Shown here in pieces: positions 24,176 through 32,331 of a stretch of 42,304 nt of DNA (position 1 is its first letter; each line of letters starts with the position of its first letter). The DNA is from CALVZT01 sp964368755 (GTDB lineage Bacteria; Bacillota; Clostridia; Christensenellales; UBA1242): positions 1-42,304 of the forward strand of contig CAYJCR010000008.1 in assembly GCA_964368755.1 (NCBI GenBank), written 5' to 3'. Both the position numbers and the translations under genes were made by a program. A model generated the notes under the pieces. The model did no database searches and was not told where the DNA came from. It was given only the letters and a program-made list of their open reading frames with translations.

Positions 24176-24619
24176 ATGAAGTGTATTTATTGTGGTTATG
24201 AGGATAGTAAGGTTATTGATAGCCGTTCTACTGATGAACTCAATTCCATACGTCGTAGGAGAGAATGCCTAAAATGTGGGAAGAGATTCACAACATATGA
24301 GACGGTAGAGAATACTCCGATCCTTGTTATCAAATCCGACAAGTCAAGACAGCCATTTGATGCTCAGAAGATCAAAGCTGGAGTTATCAAAGCGTGTGAG
24401 AAGAGGCCTGTCACAATGAATCAGATAGACGCATTGGTCGCCGAAGTGGAGAAGCAAGTATATAATAGTCTCGACCAAGAGGTCAGTACTAAGGTAATAG
24501 GTGAGCTTGTGATGGAGAAGCTTAAGGCTCTAGACGAAGTATCCTATGTAAGATTTGCTTCTGTTTACCGAAGATTCAAGGATATAACAACTTTTATTAC
24601 TTTCTTGAATGAAATATAA
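24176..24619 (+). CDS. nrdR: Transcriptional repressor NrdR
   Basis: ATP/dATP-sensing repressor of ribonucleotide reductase genes. The 147-residue protein has the normal length and architecture: an N-terminal zinc ribbon (C3, C6, C31, C34; MKCIYCGYEDSKVIDSR and RRRRECLKCGKRFTTYE) that binds NrdR boxes, and an ATP-cone domain (about 47-137; VIKSDKSRQPFDAQKIKAGVIKACEKRPV). GAGGA precedes the ATG at 24176. It has its own promoter. No ribonucleotide reductase gene is in the window, so its targets lie elsewhere. Confidence 0.97.
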   Translation: MKCIYCGYEDSKVIDSRSTDELNSIRRRRECLKCGKRFTTYETVENTPILVIKSDKSRQPFDAQKIKAGVIKACEKRPVTMNQIDALVAEVEKQVYNSLDQEVSTKVIGELVMEKLKALDEVSYVRFASVYRRFKDITTFITFLNEI

Positions 24620-24705
24620 TATTCTGCAAAAAATAGTATTGTAAAAGTAATGTAAAAAAATAATAAAATATTTATCAAAAAAATTAAAATTATATATAAA
24701 AATGT

Positions 24706-24734
24706 TTTACAAACAAATTATTATGTGATATTAT
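24706..24734 (+). promoter_or_regulatory. Promoter of the pilin-like gene
   Basis: TTTACA (24706-24711), a 17-base spacer and TATTAT (24729-24734) with TG at 24726-24727. The 66-base leader contains GCACA/TGTGC arms (about 24737-24765) and a strong TAGGAGG site. Confidence 0.6.
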
Positions 24735-24806
24735 ATGCACATAGATTAAAGCGTGAATATTTGTGCGACATAAGACAAACAATAATTATTATCCTAGGAG
24801 GAAATT

Positions 24807-25193
24807 ATGAGTAGTTTAGCAATGTTTATTATGAATAGCCCTTTGCTTGGTGGTATTTTTTACAAATCAGAAGAGTGGGCATCTAGAGATACTTGGGGTT
24901 GGCTTGGACCAATTGTTAAGGTTATCGATAGTTTGTTCTGGCCAGTACTTATTATAGTAGCTGCTGCTGGTGCTATATACATCATCATTCTTGCTGTTAA
25001 CTTAGTAAGAGCAGAATCTGCTGATAAAGCAACTGAAGCAAAGAAACGTCTTATTAACGTTATTATAGCTGTTGTATCAGTTATTGTATTGATAGTATTG
25101 TTGTCATTCTTGATTTCTAACCTTGATACAATCATCAACTGGTTCGGTGGTTCTAAAGGTACTACATCATTCAAATCAATTTCATCACTATAA
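24807..25193 (+). CDS. Orphan VirB2/T4SS-pilin-like small membrane protein
   Basis: A 128-residue protein with two hydrophobic helices (about 45-65 and 86-107) joined by a polar loop, LVRAESADKATEAKKRLINVI. The order helix, RA-rich polar loop with Lys, helix is the pattern of type IV secretion pilin-like (VirB2/TrbC, T4SS_pilin) proteins. There is no clear cleavable signal, and no secretion or conjugation gene is nearby, so the resemblance may be only architectural. TAGGAGG 6 bases before the ATG and an extended -10 promoter suggest high expression. It is monocistronic with a perfect terminator. The function is unknown. Confidence 0.7.
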   Translation: MSSLAMFIMNSPLLGGIFYKSEEWASRDTWGWLGPIVKVIDSLFWPVLIIVAAAGAIYIIILAVNLVRAESADKATEAKKRLINVIIAVVSVIVLIVLLSFLISNLDTIINWFGGSKGTTSFKSISSL

Positions 25194-25205
25194 TATATGA
25201 ATATT

Positions 25206-25233
25206 AACTAGGCATTGTATGCCTAGTTTTTTT
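25206..25233 (+). terminator. Intrinsic terminator after the pilin-like gene
   Basis: AACTAGGCAT (25206-25215), loop TGT, ATGCCTAGTT (25219-25228), then a T run. Confidence 0.92.
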
Positions 25234-25266
25234 ATGCTCAAAAATCCCACTATATAAGCCAATTAT

Positions 25267-25295
25267 TTGACTATTATTGTTGATTTTGGTAATAT
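25267..25295 (+). promoter_or_regulatory. Promoter of the gtcA-csbB-yfhO operon, apparently leaderless
   Basis: TTGACT (25267-25272), a 17-base spacer and TAATAT (25290-25295) with TG at 25287-25288. The -10 ends 6 bases before the ATG at 25302, and no Shine-Dalgarno is present. Confidence 0.65.
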
Positions 25296-25301
25296 TAGCA
25301 T

Positions 25302-25799
25302 ATGAAATGTGTAGAGTCTATTAAGGCAAAGCATCCTAAGCTTTGGGAAATATTTAAGTTTTTGGTAGTTGGAGGCATAGCAACTGTCATTGACTTTGTT
25401 ATTATGAGTGTTGTAATATATGCATTTAATGCCAAAGCATTCAATTACGTATTCTGGGATGTATTTGTCCATTCAAAAGATTTGTCTCCAACATGGCTTA
25501 TTATACTAGGTACAGGCTGTGGGTTTGTTGCTGGGCTTATATTTAATTATGTGTTTAGTGTCACTTGCGTATTTGACAATACCAAGTTTGCTAAGACAAC
25601 CAAAGGGTTCTCAACATTTACAATTTTTGCTTTGATTGGGTTGGGTATTCATTTGCTTGGTATGTATATCGGATATGATTTGTTACATTGGAATGAATGG
25701 GTTGTCAAGATAATACTCACACTAATAGTATTAGTATTCAATTATATTACTAGGAAGATTTTTGTTTTTGGCTCAAAAGGAGAGAATGATGGCAAATAA
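25302..25799 (+). CDS. gtcA: GtrA/GtcA-family membrane protein (lipid-sugar flippase candidate)
   Basis: A 165-residue protein with four hydrophobic helices in the GtrA pattern, beginning with LWEIFKFLVVGGIATVIDFVIMSVVIY and closing with LIVLVFNYITRKIFVFG, the family's usual last helix. GtrA/GtcA proteins are thought to flip undecaprenyl-phosphate sugars made by a GtrB/CsbB enzyme. The two partner genes follow directly, with overlaps (11 and 8 bases), so this is the first gene of a three-gene operon like gtcA-csbB-yfhO of Bacillus and Listeria. The start has a promoter immediately upstream and no ribosome binding site, implying a leaderless mRNA. There is an insertion relative to short family members around residues 50-65 (FVHSKDLSPTWLI). 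Confidence 0.88.
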   Translation: MKCVESIKAKHPKLWEIFKFLVVGGIATVIDFVIMSVVIYAFNAKAFNYVFWDVFVHSKDLSPTWLIILGTGCGFVAGLIFNYVFSVTCVFDNTKFAKTTKGFSTFTIFALIGLGIHLLGMYIGYDLLHWNEWVVKIILTLIVLVFNYITRKIFVFGSKGENDGK

Positions 25800-26736
25800 G
25801 ATAAAATATTCTATAGTAGTGCCTTGTCACAATGAAGAAGAGAATATAAAGTTTGCATATGACAACATTACGAGAGTACTTGATACAACAAAAGAAGAGT
25901 ATGAGATAATATTTGTAGATGATGGTAGTAAGGATAATACTCTCGAACTTATTCGTGAATATTCAAGCGCTGATAAGCGTGTCAGAGGCATTGCTTTTAG
26001 TCGCAATTTTGGGCAATTACCTGCCATAGATGCAGGTCTTAAGAATGCCAAAGGTGAAGCTGTAATTAATATCGACGCTGACCTTCAAGATCCTCCAGAA
26101 GTAATGCTTGAGATGATAGATAAGTGGAAGGAAGGCAATAAGGTTGTTATAGGCAAAAGAAGAAGTCGCAAAGGTGAGAGTTCTTTCAAAAAGATGACAT
26201 CTAAGTTGTTTGGGTGGTTTATGAAGAAGCTATCTAGAGCTGATTATCCAGAGAATACTGGAGAGTTTAGGTTATTGGATAGGCAAGTAGTCGACACTAT
26301 CAATTCTATGAAAGAGCATAAGAAGTATCTTAGATTTTTGACAAACTATGCAGGCTTTAAGACTACTATTGTGGAGTTCGACAGAACTGATAGAAAGTTT
26401 GGTAAGACCAACTACAATTTGGGCAAAATGGCAAGACTTGCTACTGATAGTATGATAGCTTGCTCCAACAGTCCTCTTGTATGGCCTATAACTGGAGCTA
26501 TTATACTGGGATTACTTGGATTTGCTGGATTTGTAACTTTGTTTGTATTAGCAATGTGCAAAGTGGGTTTTGCAGTAAGTTTGTGGATAATACCTACTGT
26601 TATTATTTGTACATCGATAATATTATTCTCTTTGGGGATCATGGGCTTGTATCTTGGTAGAGTATATGACGAAACGAAGGATAGGCCAGATTATATTATT
26701 GAAAGTACTATCAATATAAAGGATAAAGATGAATAA
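25789..26736 (+). CDS. csbB: CsbB/GtrB-type undecaprenyl-phosphate glycosyltransferase
   Basis: GT2-family enzyme that moves a sugar from a nucleotide sugar to undecaprenyl phosphate on the cytoplasmic face. The 315-residue protein has the GT2 domain (1-220): VVPCHNEEENI (about 9-19), VDDGSKDNT (about 43-51), the metal-binding DADLQDPP near residue 96, and the late ENTGEFRLLDRQ (about 159-170). Two C-terminal helices (about 229-255, 263-290) anchor it. Two ATGs stand in tandem; 25789 is preferred because AAGGAG lies 6 bases upstream. The gene overlaps gtcA and yfhO. By analogy the sugar would be glucose or GlcNAc, but the donor cannot be read from sequence. Confidence 0.93.
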   Translation: MANKIKYSIVVPCHNEEENIKFAYDNITRVLDTTKEEYEIIFVDDGSKDNTLELIREYSSADKRVRGIAFSRNFGQLPAIDAGLKNAKGEAVINIDADLQDPPEVMLEMIDKWKEGNKVVIGKRRSRKGESSFKKMTSKLFGWFMKKLSRADYPENTGEFRLLDRQVVDTINSMKEHKKYLRFLTNYAGFKTTIVEFDRTDRKFGKTNYNLGKMARLATDSMIACSNSPLVWPITGAIILGLLGFAGFVTLFVLAMCKVGFAVSLWIIPTVIICTSIILFSLGIMGLYLGRVYDETKDRPDYIIESTINIKDKDE

Positions 26737-29404
26737 ACTAAAACGATTCGCTATAGACAAGAAGACATACTTGATTGCAGTCGGAGTGATTTTTTTTGCT
26801 GTAATTATAGCTTTTGCTTGTACAGGAATCTTTCCATGTGGAATGAAGTCTTTTGCTCATTATGATGCAGGGGCACAGATTGCTCCTATGACAACATTGA
26901 TATTTGATTGGTTTGAGGGCAAATCGAACCTTTTTTACTCGACAACATTTGCAGGTGGAGCGAACACTTTTGCTGGACTTCTATACTTCATAATAAGCCC
27001 ATTTAACTTGATATTACTTATGGGTGGTAGAGGTGGAATAAGCTATGCAATGAGCTTTTTGTTTTTAATCAAAGTGATTGTTATAGCTATAGTGTTTTGT
27101 TGGTTTGTGAGAAAATATTTTAAGAATATAAAAGATGTGTATGTAATAATACTAAGCATATTCTATGCTTTTTGTGGGTACTGTCTCATGATGTATACAT
27201 ATATTACATGGCTTGATTTTCTTATATATATGCCGATACTTGCCCATCTATTTATGCAATTCATTAAGTCAAAGAAGATTCTTTGGCTTAGTGTAATGCT
27301 ATCATTATTCATGTACACGTGCTTTGCGTTAGGGTCATTTAGCATGATACTATTCATGATACTATTTGGTCTCTATACTATAATATGTGTTGACAAAGTT
27401 GATAGGAAGGTTGTACTTACAAGACTTATATTTGCGTTCTTGATTGCAATATGTCTTACTGCAGTATTACTCGTGCCATGCTTCTTACAATACTTGTCAT
27501 CTGGAAGAAAGACAAAATTATTTAGGTGGCTATTTAAGAACAATTTATTATCTTATTTGCCCCAAAAGCTTCTTTACTTCTTAACAAATGGACTATTCTT
27601 GATGGGAGCAATTGCATTTGTCATTACTTGTGACAAAAAAGATAGAATCAATAAGTTTTTAATGTATTCTATGCTTGTTATGATGATACCAATCATTTTT
27701 GATGGCTCCAATATGCTTCTTAATGGTGGTTCATACTTTAGCTATTCATTACGATTTGGTTTTATTAGAGATTTCTTGTTATTTGTAATGGTGGCTAGGC
27801 TTATTGATACAAAGGCACAGTTCTTCGAAGGACAAAGTGATGGAATTGTGTACAAAAAATCTTATGTAACTGACCTTAGTATACTATGTGGAGTAGTATC
27901 TGCTATTTGTATAATAGCTCTTGTATGTACGTATCCCCTTATATCAATTAATTTTGCAAATAATTGTAGAAGATGGGATATAACTTTATTATATTTACTC
28001 ATTATTCTGATTGTAATGGTTGCAGTTATATGCTTATCACTTGCTCGCAAGCATAACAATATCAGTTCAAAGTTTTTCAAAATAACAATATCTGTATTGC
28101 TTACTGTAATGTTAGGATTCAATTTATCAACTTTTGTTGTTGGTAATCCTATGGATATACAAGATATTAAGCAGACTGCTGTTTTGACAGAAGAGTTAGA
28201 TAGAGATATTAGAGTCAAAGACTTTTCTTGTTTTATGAATGAGAATTCAAACCTTCAGATTGAGCAATCAAGTCTAAGTGGATTTTCTTCACTTATTGAT
28301 GCCAAAGTTGTTGATTTGACGAGTAAACTAGGGTATGCATCTTTGAGTAACAGTGTTTCTTCATATGGTGGAACATTACTTAGTGATTGTATGTGTGGAT
28401 ATGATTATTATTTGTCAGATATTACTATTGATAGGCCATACCTCACTCTTGTGGCAGAAGAAGAAGGATATTATCTATACAAGAACGAATATTCCTTTGG
28501 TAGAGCATATGTTGTTAGTGAGGCACTACTTGATATTCGCTATACTACGATGTTTGCATATCAGCAGAGATTGTTTGATGCACTTGGTGGTACTGGGACT
28601 CTTGTTGAATCCATCAATATGGATCATGATATCGAGTACGAATTCACAAACGCCGAAATAATTGAGATTGATGGCAAAGAGTATTTCCATTCTACAGGCA
28701 AAGAGTCTAGTGTAACTTTGAAGTATACAGTTCTTGGTAATAAGATTGTATATAATAGTGTCGTTGATAGAATCCTAGGTAATTTCTTGCAAAATATAAG
28801 TGTAGAGTATCAGTCTGATATCTACAATAGTCAGATGCCACAGTTCTATGATCTTGGATATTATACCGATGGCGAGCAGATAGAGATCAATCTATCGATA
28901 GAAAAAGACGTCCCTGTAGAAGCTTTTGATATGTTCACCTTCAATGTGGATAGATTCGGCGCGATTGTTCCAAGTATGCAACAAAGTGTTGATATTGATA
29001 TCAACAAAAATGTATTGTCCTTCGAGACGACTAACAATACTGACGGATTCCTTGTTATGACTTATTCTAATATTGACGGATATAATGCTGTTCTCAATGG
29101 AGAAGGTATTGATACCAGCGAGGCTATGAATGGCTTCATTGCTTGCAAAGTTGAGGCTGGAGATAATACTGTTGTTCTTACTTATCACAACAAGTATATC
29201 AAAATAGCACTCATTGCTTTGTGTATTGGTATTGCTATGGCAGTACTGTTATTGATATTTGTTAAGTTTGGGGACAAAATAATAAAGAAAGTTGAGAGCA
29301 TAGGCTATTGGGCATATATTGTGGTCTGTGTTGGGCTTATTGGCTTTTTCTTCGTATTCCCAACCGGAGTGAGTATATATAGACTTATTGCAATGATTTT
29401 TTAA
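26729..29404 (+). CDS. yfhO: YfhO-family membrane glycosyltransferase
   Basis: An 891-residue protein of the YfhO family (GT-C fold). The N-terminus has a Lys-rich start, a first helix (about 13-33) and the conserved luminal motif SFAHYDAGAQIAPMTTLIFDW near residues 40-60, followed by about a dozen helices to residue 480. A large extracytoplasmic domain (about 480-830) follows, and two C-terminal helices. In Bacillus and Listeria YfhO adds a sugar from undecaprenyl phosphate to lipoteichoic acid, together with CsbB and GtcA; the same three genes are here in one overlapping operon. AAGGAT precedes the ATG, which overlaps the csbB stop. The polymer being decorated is not known. Confidence 0.9.
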   Translation: MNKLKRFAIDKKTYLIAVGVIFFAVIIAFACTGIFPCGMKSFAHYDAGAQIAPMTTLIFDWFEGKSNLFYSTTFAGGANTFAGLLYFIISPFNLILLMGGRGGISYAMSFLFLIKVIVIAIVFCWFVRKYFKNIKDVYVIILSIFYAFCGYCLMMYTYITWLDFLIYMPILAHLFMQFIKSKKILWLSVMLSLFMYTCFALGSFSMILFMILFGLYTIICVDKVDRKVVLTRLIFAFLIAICLTAVLLVPCFLQYLSSGRKTKLFRWLFKNNLLSYLPQKLLYFLTNGLFLMGAIAFVITCDKKDRINKFLMYSMLVMMIPIIFDGSNMLLNGGSYFSYSLRFGFIRDFLLFVMVARLIDTKAQFFEGQSDGIVYKKSYVTDLSILCGVVSAICIIALVCTYPLISINFANNCRRWDITLLYLLIILIVMVAVICLSLARKHNNISSKFFKITISVLLTVMLGFNLSTFVVGNPMDIQDIKQTAVLTEELDRDIRVKDFSCFMNENSNLQIEQSSLSGFSSLIDAKVVDLTSKLGYASLSNSVSSYGGTLLSDCMCGYDYYLSDITIDRPYLTLVAEEEGYYLYKNEYSFGRAYVVSEALLDIRYTTMFAYQQRLFDALGGTGTLVESINMDHDIEYEFTNAEIIEIDGKEYFHSTGKESSVTLKYTVLGNKIVYNSVVDRILGNFLQNISVEYQSDIYNSQMPQFYDLGYYTDGEQIEINLSIEKDVPVEAFDMFTFNVDRFGAIVPSMQQSVDIDINKNVLSFETTNNTDGFLVMTYSNIDGYNAVLNGEGIDTSEAMNGFIACKVEAGDNTVVLTYHNKYIKIALIALCIGIAMAVLLLIFVKFGDKIIKKVESIGYWAYIVVCVGLIGFFFVFPTGVSIYRLIAMIF

Positions 29405-29412
29405 GGAGAAGT

Positions 29413-30204
29413 ATGGAAGCTATACAACAATTTTTTGTTAATAGTTTTGGTGAGCTTGTATGGCTTGCAATTATTATTTTTGCTATGCTTCCGATCACAG
29501 AAGCTAGGCTTGCAATACCATTTGGACTAAGCGTAGCGTATTGGGGTGATGCAGCATTAAGCCCTTGGATTGTACTTCTTTGTGGGTATATTGGCTCATT
29601 ATTGCCAACTATTATACTATTGTTTGCGCTCAGACCATTATTTCGTTTACTCAAAAAAACACGTGGTTTCAAAAAACTATTTACAAGGCTTGAAAACTAT
29701 TTCAAAGAACGTGCTGCCAATATGAAAACCAAAGAAAGAAGTATTATGCAAGATATAGGTATAATATTATTTGTGGGTGTGCCGTTGCCTTTGACCGGGG
29801 TGTGGACGGGAAGTGCAATATGTGCTTTTCTTGATATGAAAGTATGGCGTGGCTTTGCCGACCTTGCGATTGGTAATCTCATTGCTTGCTCGATTATTAT
29901 GCTAGTTTGCACGGTATTCAAAGACTCTCTTGATGTGATAATAATAATCTTGTGTGTGCTTGTTGCATTGTATATCATCTACTTTTTGCTCAAACTATTC
30001 CTTCCAAAAAAAGTAAAAGCTCTCGGCTCTGAACAAGAAAACCTTGAAAATACAATAACTCAGATAGTTGAGTCCATTGCTCCAGTTACAGAAGGAGTAT
30101 CTCACGAAGAATCAATAGAAGTTGCGGACAATACTGATAAGGACTTGGCGCAACATAAGAGCATTGCAAAATCAACACCAAGCGACGATATTAATAAAAA
30201 ATAG
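29413..30204 (+). CDS. Small multidrug export-family (COG2426) membrane protein
   Basis: A 263-residue protein of the PF06695/COG2426 family. It has about five hydrophobic helices, with the family phrase FAMLPITEARLAIPFGLSVAYWG (about 24-46), and a second conserved block near residues 115-150 (GIILFVGVPLPLTGVWTGSAICAFL). The name is historical; drug transport has not been established for the family. The last 65 residues are acidic and hydrophilic and look disordered. It lies 9 bases after yfhO with TAAGGAGAA before its ATG, so it is the last gene of the glycosylation operon; whether it acts in that pathway is uncertain. A terminator follows. Confidence 0.88.
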   Translation: MEAIQQFFVNSFGELVWLAIIIFAMLPITEARLAIPFGLSVAYWGDAALSPWIVLLCGYIGSLLPTIILLFALRPLFRLLKKTRGFKKLFTRLENYFKERAANMKTKERSIMQDIGIILFVGVPLPLTGVWTGSAICAFLDMKVWRGFADLAIGNLIACSIIMLVCTVFKDSLDVIIIILCVLVALYIIYFLLKLFLPKKVKALGSEQENLENTITQIVESIAPVTEGVSHEESIEVADNTDKDLAQHKSIAKSTPSDDINKK

Positions 30205-30222
30205 ACGTATAAACATAATAAA

Positions 30223-30250
30223 AAGGCATCATTTGATGCCTTATTTTTTT
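30223..30250. terminator. Bidirectional terminator between the COG2426 gene and sigG
   Basis: AAGGCATC (30223-30230), loop ATTT, GATGCCTT (30235-30242), with A-rich and T-rich flanks. Confidence 0.85.
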
Positions 30251-30262
30251 TGTACTAAATAA

Positions 30263-31033
30263 TTATATATTCTTTTTTATCTGCTCAAGAGCATTCTTTT
30301 CTAATCTACTAACTTGTGCCTGACTGATACCAACTTCATCACTTATCTCAATCTGTGTCTTACCAAGGAAATATCTGAGATTGAGTATATCACGTTCTCG
30401 GTCACTAAGCTTCTGAATTGCCTCTTCCAAAGCCAACATCTCAACAACGCTTTCGCTACTATTCGAGGTGTCGCTAACCTGATCCATAACAAGCATAGCA
30501 TCTATTCCATCACTATATACAGGCTCATACAATGACACAGGTTCGCTTATAGCATCAAGAGCATTGGTAACTTGCCAAGTAGAGAGTTCAAGATCCTGCG
30601 CTATGGCTTCGATTGTCGGGTCTTCTGTCTTGCCCTCTGAGAGTTTTTCTCTGGATTGCAAAGCTCGATATGCAATATCTCTTAAGCTCCTACTAACTCG
30701 CATTACTGTATTATCTCGCATAAATCTACGTATCTCGCCAATAATCATAGGTACAGCATAAGTGCTGAATTTGACTCCAAAGCTTTCGTCAAAATTGTCC
30801 ATAGCCTTGATAAGTCCTACACAGCCTACTTGGAAAACATCATCGATAATCTCTTTGCGTATATTGAATCGCTGGACAACACTAAGAACAAGTCGCATAT
30901 TGCTATATATAAATAATTGCCTGGCTTCTTGATCACCTTTTTTTAACTTATCCATAAGTAGGGCAATATCCTTACCTTTGAGTTTGGGCAGAGTAGAAGT
31001 ATCCAATCCACATATCACAACTTTATTAGCCAA
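30263..31033 (-). CDS. sigG: Sporulation sigma factor SigG
   Basis: Late forespore-specific sigma factor. The 256-residue product has the length and the diagnostic N-terminus of SigG (ANKVVICGLDTSTLPKL; compare NKVEICGVNTAKLPVL). Region 2 is complete (FQVGCVGLIKAMDNFDESFGVKFSTYAVPMIIGEIRRFMRDN), region 3 follows, and region 4 ends with the helix-turn-helix FLGKTQIEISDEVGISQAQVSRLEKNAL. The frame is open to 31075, but GGAGGT lies 6 bases before a TTG at 31033 that gives the family N-terminus, so the start is TTG. The usual partner spoIIGA/sigE cluster is not visible; the gene stands downstream of an MreB-like gene on the same strand. It could be misread SigF, but the N-terminus argues for SigG. 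Confidence 0.92.
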   Translation of the reverse strand: MANKVVICGLDTSTLPKLKGKDIALLMDKLKKGDQEARQLFIYSNMRLVLSVVQRFNIRKEIIDDVFQVGCVGLIKAMDNFDESFGVKFSTYAVPMIIGEIRRFMRDNTVMRVSRSLRDIAYRALQSREKLSEGKTEDPTIEAIAQDLELSTWQVTNALDAISEPVSLYEPVYSDGIDAMLVMDQVSDTSNSSESVVEMLALEEAIQKLSDRERDILNLRYFLGKTQIEISDEVGISQAQVSRLEKNALEQIKKNI

Positions 31034-31130
31034 TATACACCTCCAAAGCTTTGGTGGTAATATCTTGTCCAACATATGTACATTTATTCATATGACCAAT
31101 CTATATCGACATTGTTTGTCAAAAGGGTAT

Positions 31131-31155
31131 AAAAAATCCCTATATATGATAGGGA
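31131..31155 (-). terminator. Terminator after the MreB-like gene
   Basis: On the minus strand TCCCTAT (31149-31155), a 5-base loop, ATAGGGA (31137-31143), then six T. It separates the MreB-like gene from sigG. Confidence 0.8.
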
Positions 31156-31157
31156 AG

Positions 31158-32162
31158 TTAATTTCTTGCAATTATATTATTAAGGGCACTCTCGTTGGAT
31201 AGAAGTTTGCCTCCACCAAGAATAGTTGTATTCTCATTGAATTCAGAAGTTATGATAGGAAGATTGAGTTCTTTGCTCAAATAGTCTTTGAGCCCGGTGA
31301 GATTACTAACTCCTCCTGATAGATTGATGCCTGTCGCTTTGATATCTTGCTTGATATCAGCAGAGCAGTTCTTGAGAAGAGTTCTAATAGTGAGTACTAT
31401 CTTATCGACGGCTTCTTTGATAGGGATAAAAATATTCGATGAAGTTAGACACATTGTCTTATTCTCTTGCGAAGTAGAATCATAACCCACAATCTCTACT
31501 TGCGAACGGTCATTGTCATATAGGCTGCCAATGGTATTCTTGACCTTTTCGGCAAGATTCTCGCTGATAGTCAATCCGTATGTCTCTTCGATATGCTCTT
31601 TGATAGCATTATCAATTGCTTTGCCACCAATTGACAAGCTATATCCATTGATAATAACATTGTCCGAGATGACAGCAATCTCAGTAAGACCGCCACCAAT
31701 ATTGACAGATATATGTCCCTTGGCTCCACCTGTAAAGTTGTCATCGCCAAGGTCTGTAGCGATCGCATTAGGAATAATTCTTATTTTGTTGATCCCACTA
31801 CCAAATGCGACTTTTTGGAATGCTCTTTGTTCGTTGTCGCTGAGTCCACAAGGAATAAGAAGCAAGGCTCTAAGTCTTGGAGAAAATGCTTTGTTAAGTG
31901 ATAATTTGGCAAGGAAAAACTTGAGCATAGCAGTTGCCATATCAATATTCTTGATAGCGCCTTCAACTATTGGACTCACTATCGCTGTATGTTCGTCAGT
32001 CCTCCCATACATTCTCTTTGCTTCAAGTCCAATCTCTTGGACAGAATTGCCTTTGTTGGTCATATGTAGAGCAACAACACTAGGTTCTATCAATACAATA
32101 CCACTTCCTTGTTTGAAAATAGTTGTATTTGTGCTACCCATATCTATTGCTATATCTATCAT
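31158..32162 (-). CDS. MreB/Mbl-like actin homologue
   Basis: A 334-residue protein of the MreB family of bacterial actins, which organise cell-wall synthesis on the inner membrane face. The phosphate-1 motif reads IDMGSTNTTIF (about 4-14), the phosphate-2/connect region has HISVNIGGGLTEIAVIS (about 155-171), and the adenosine motif LSGGVSNLTGL lies near residue 281. It diverges from typical MreB in several places; the second phosphate loop keeps GGG. ATG 32162 is chosen because TTAGGAG lies 8 bases upstream and it begins the family N-terminus; the frame opens further up. It is divergent from minD with back-to-back promoters. mreC and mreD are not here, so this may be the Mbl/MreBH-type or a sporulation-linked paralogue. 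Confidence 0.88.
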   Translation of the reverse strand: MIDIAIDMGSTNTTIFKQGSGIVLIEPSVVALHMTNKGNSVQEIGLEAKRMYGRTDEHTAIVSPIVEGAIKNIDMATAMLKFFLAKLSLNKAFSPRLRALLLIPCGLSDNEQRAFQKVAFGSGINKIRIIPNAIATDLGDDNFTGGAKGHISVNIGGGLTEIAVISDNVIINGYSLSIGGKAIDNAIKEHIEETYGLTISENLAEKVKNTIGSLYDNDRSQVEIVGYDSTSQENKTMCLTSSNIFIPIKEAVDKIVLTIRTLLKNCSADIKQDIKATGINLSGGVSNLTGLKDYLSKELNLPIITSEFNENTTILGGGKLLSNESALNNIIARN

Positions 32163-32181
32163 AGTTGTATCTCCTAAGCAA

Positions 32182-32210
32182 ATTAAAACATAGTACAAAA
32201 AAAATGTAAA
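32182..32210 (-). promoter_or_regulatory. Promoter of the MreB-like gene
   Basis: On the minus strand TTTACA (32205-32210), a 17-base spacer and TTTAAT (32182-32187) with an upstream TG. Confidence 0.55.
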
Positions 32211-32215
32211 GTGTT

Positions 32216-32244
32216 TTGATAAAGTTGTACGGCTTGACTATTCT
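32216..32244 (+). promoter_or_regulatory. Possible promoter of minD
   Basis: TTGATA (32216-32221), a 17-base spacer and TATTCT (32239-32244), back to back with the MreB-like promoter. The leader would be about 80 bases. Confidence 0.45.
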
Positions 32245-32331
32245 TGTCGAAGTCGCACAAATGAATCAAAATAGGTTTGTGTACTCAGGGCTTTTGAGAT
32301 AAAGTTACAGTATCAGGCTGTGGAGGTAACT

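Noticed and set aside
31034..31136. A sigma-F/sigma-G promoter upstream of sigG
   Set aside because: CATATG elements and GnAT-like triplets are present but none has the right spacing; no confident promoter could be placed.
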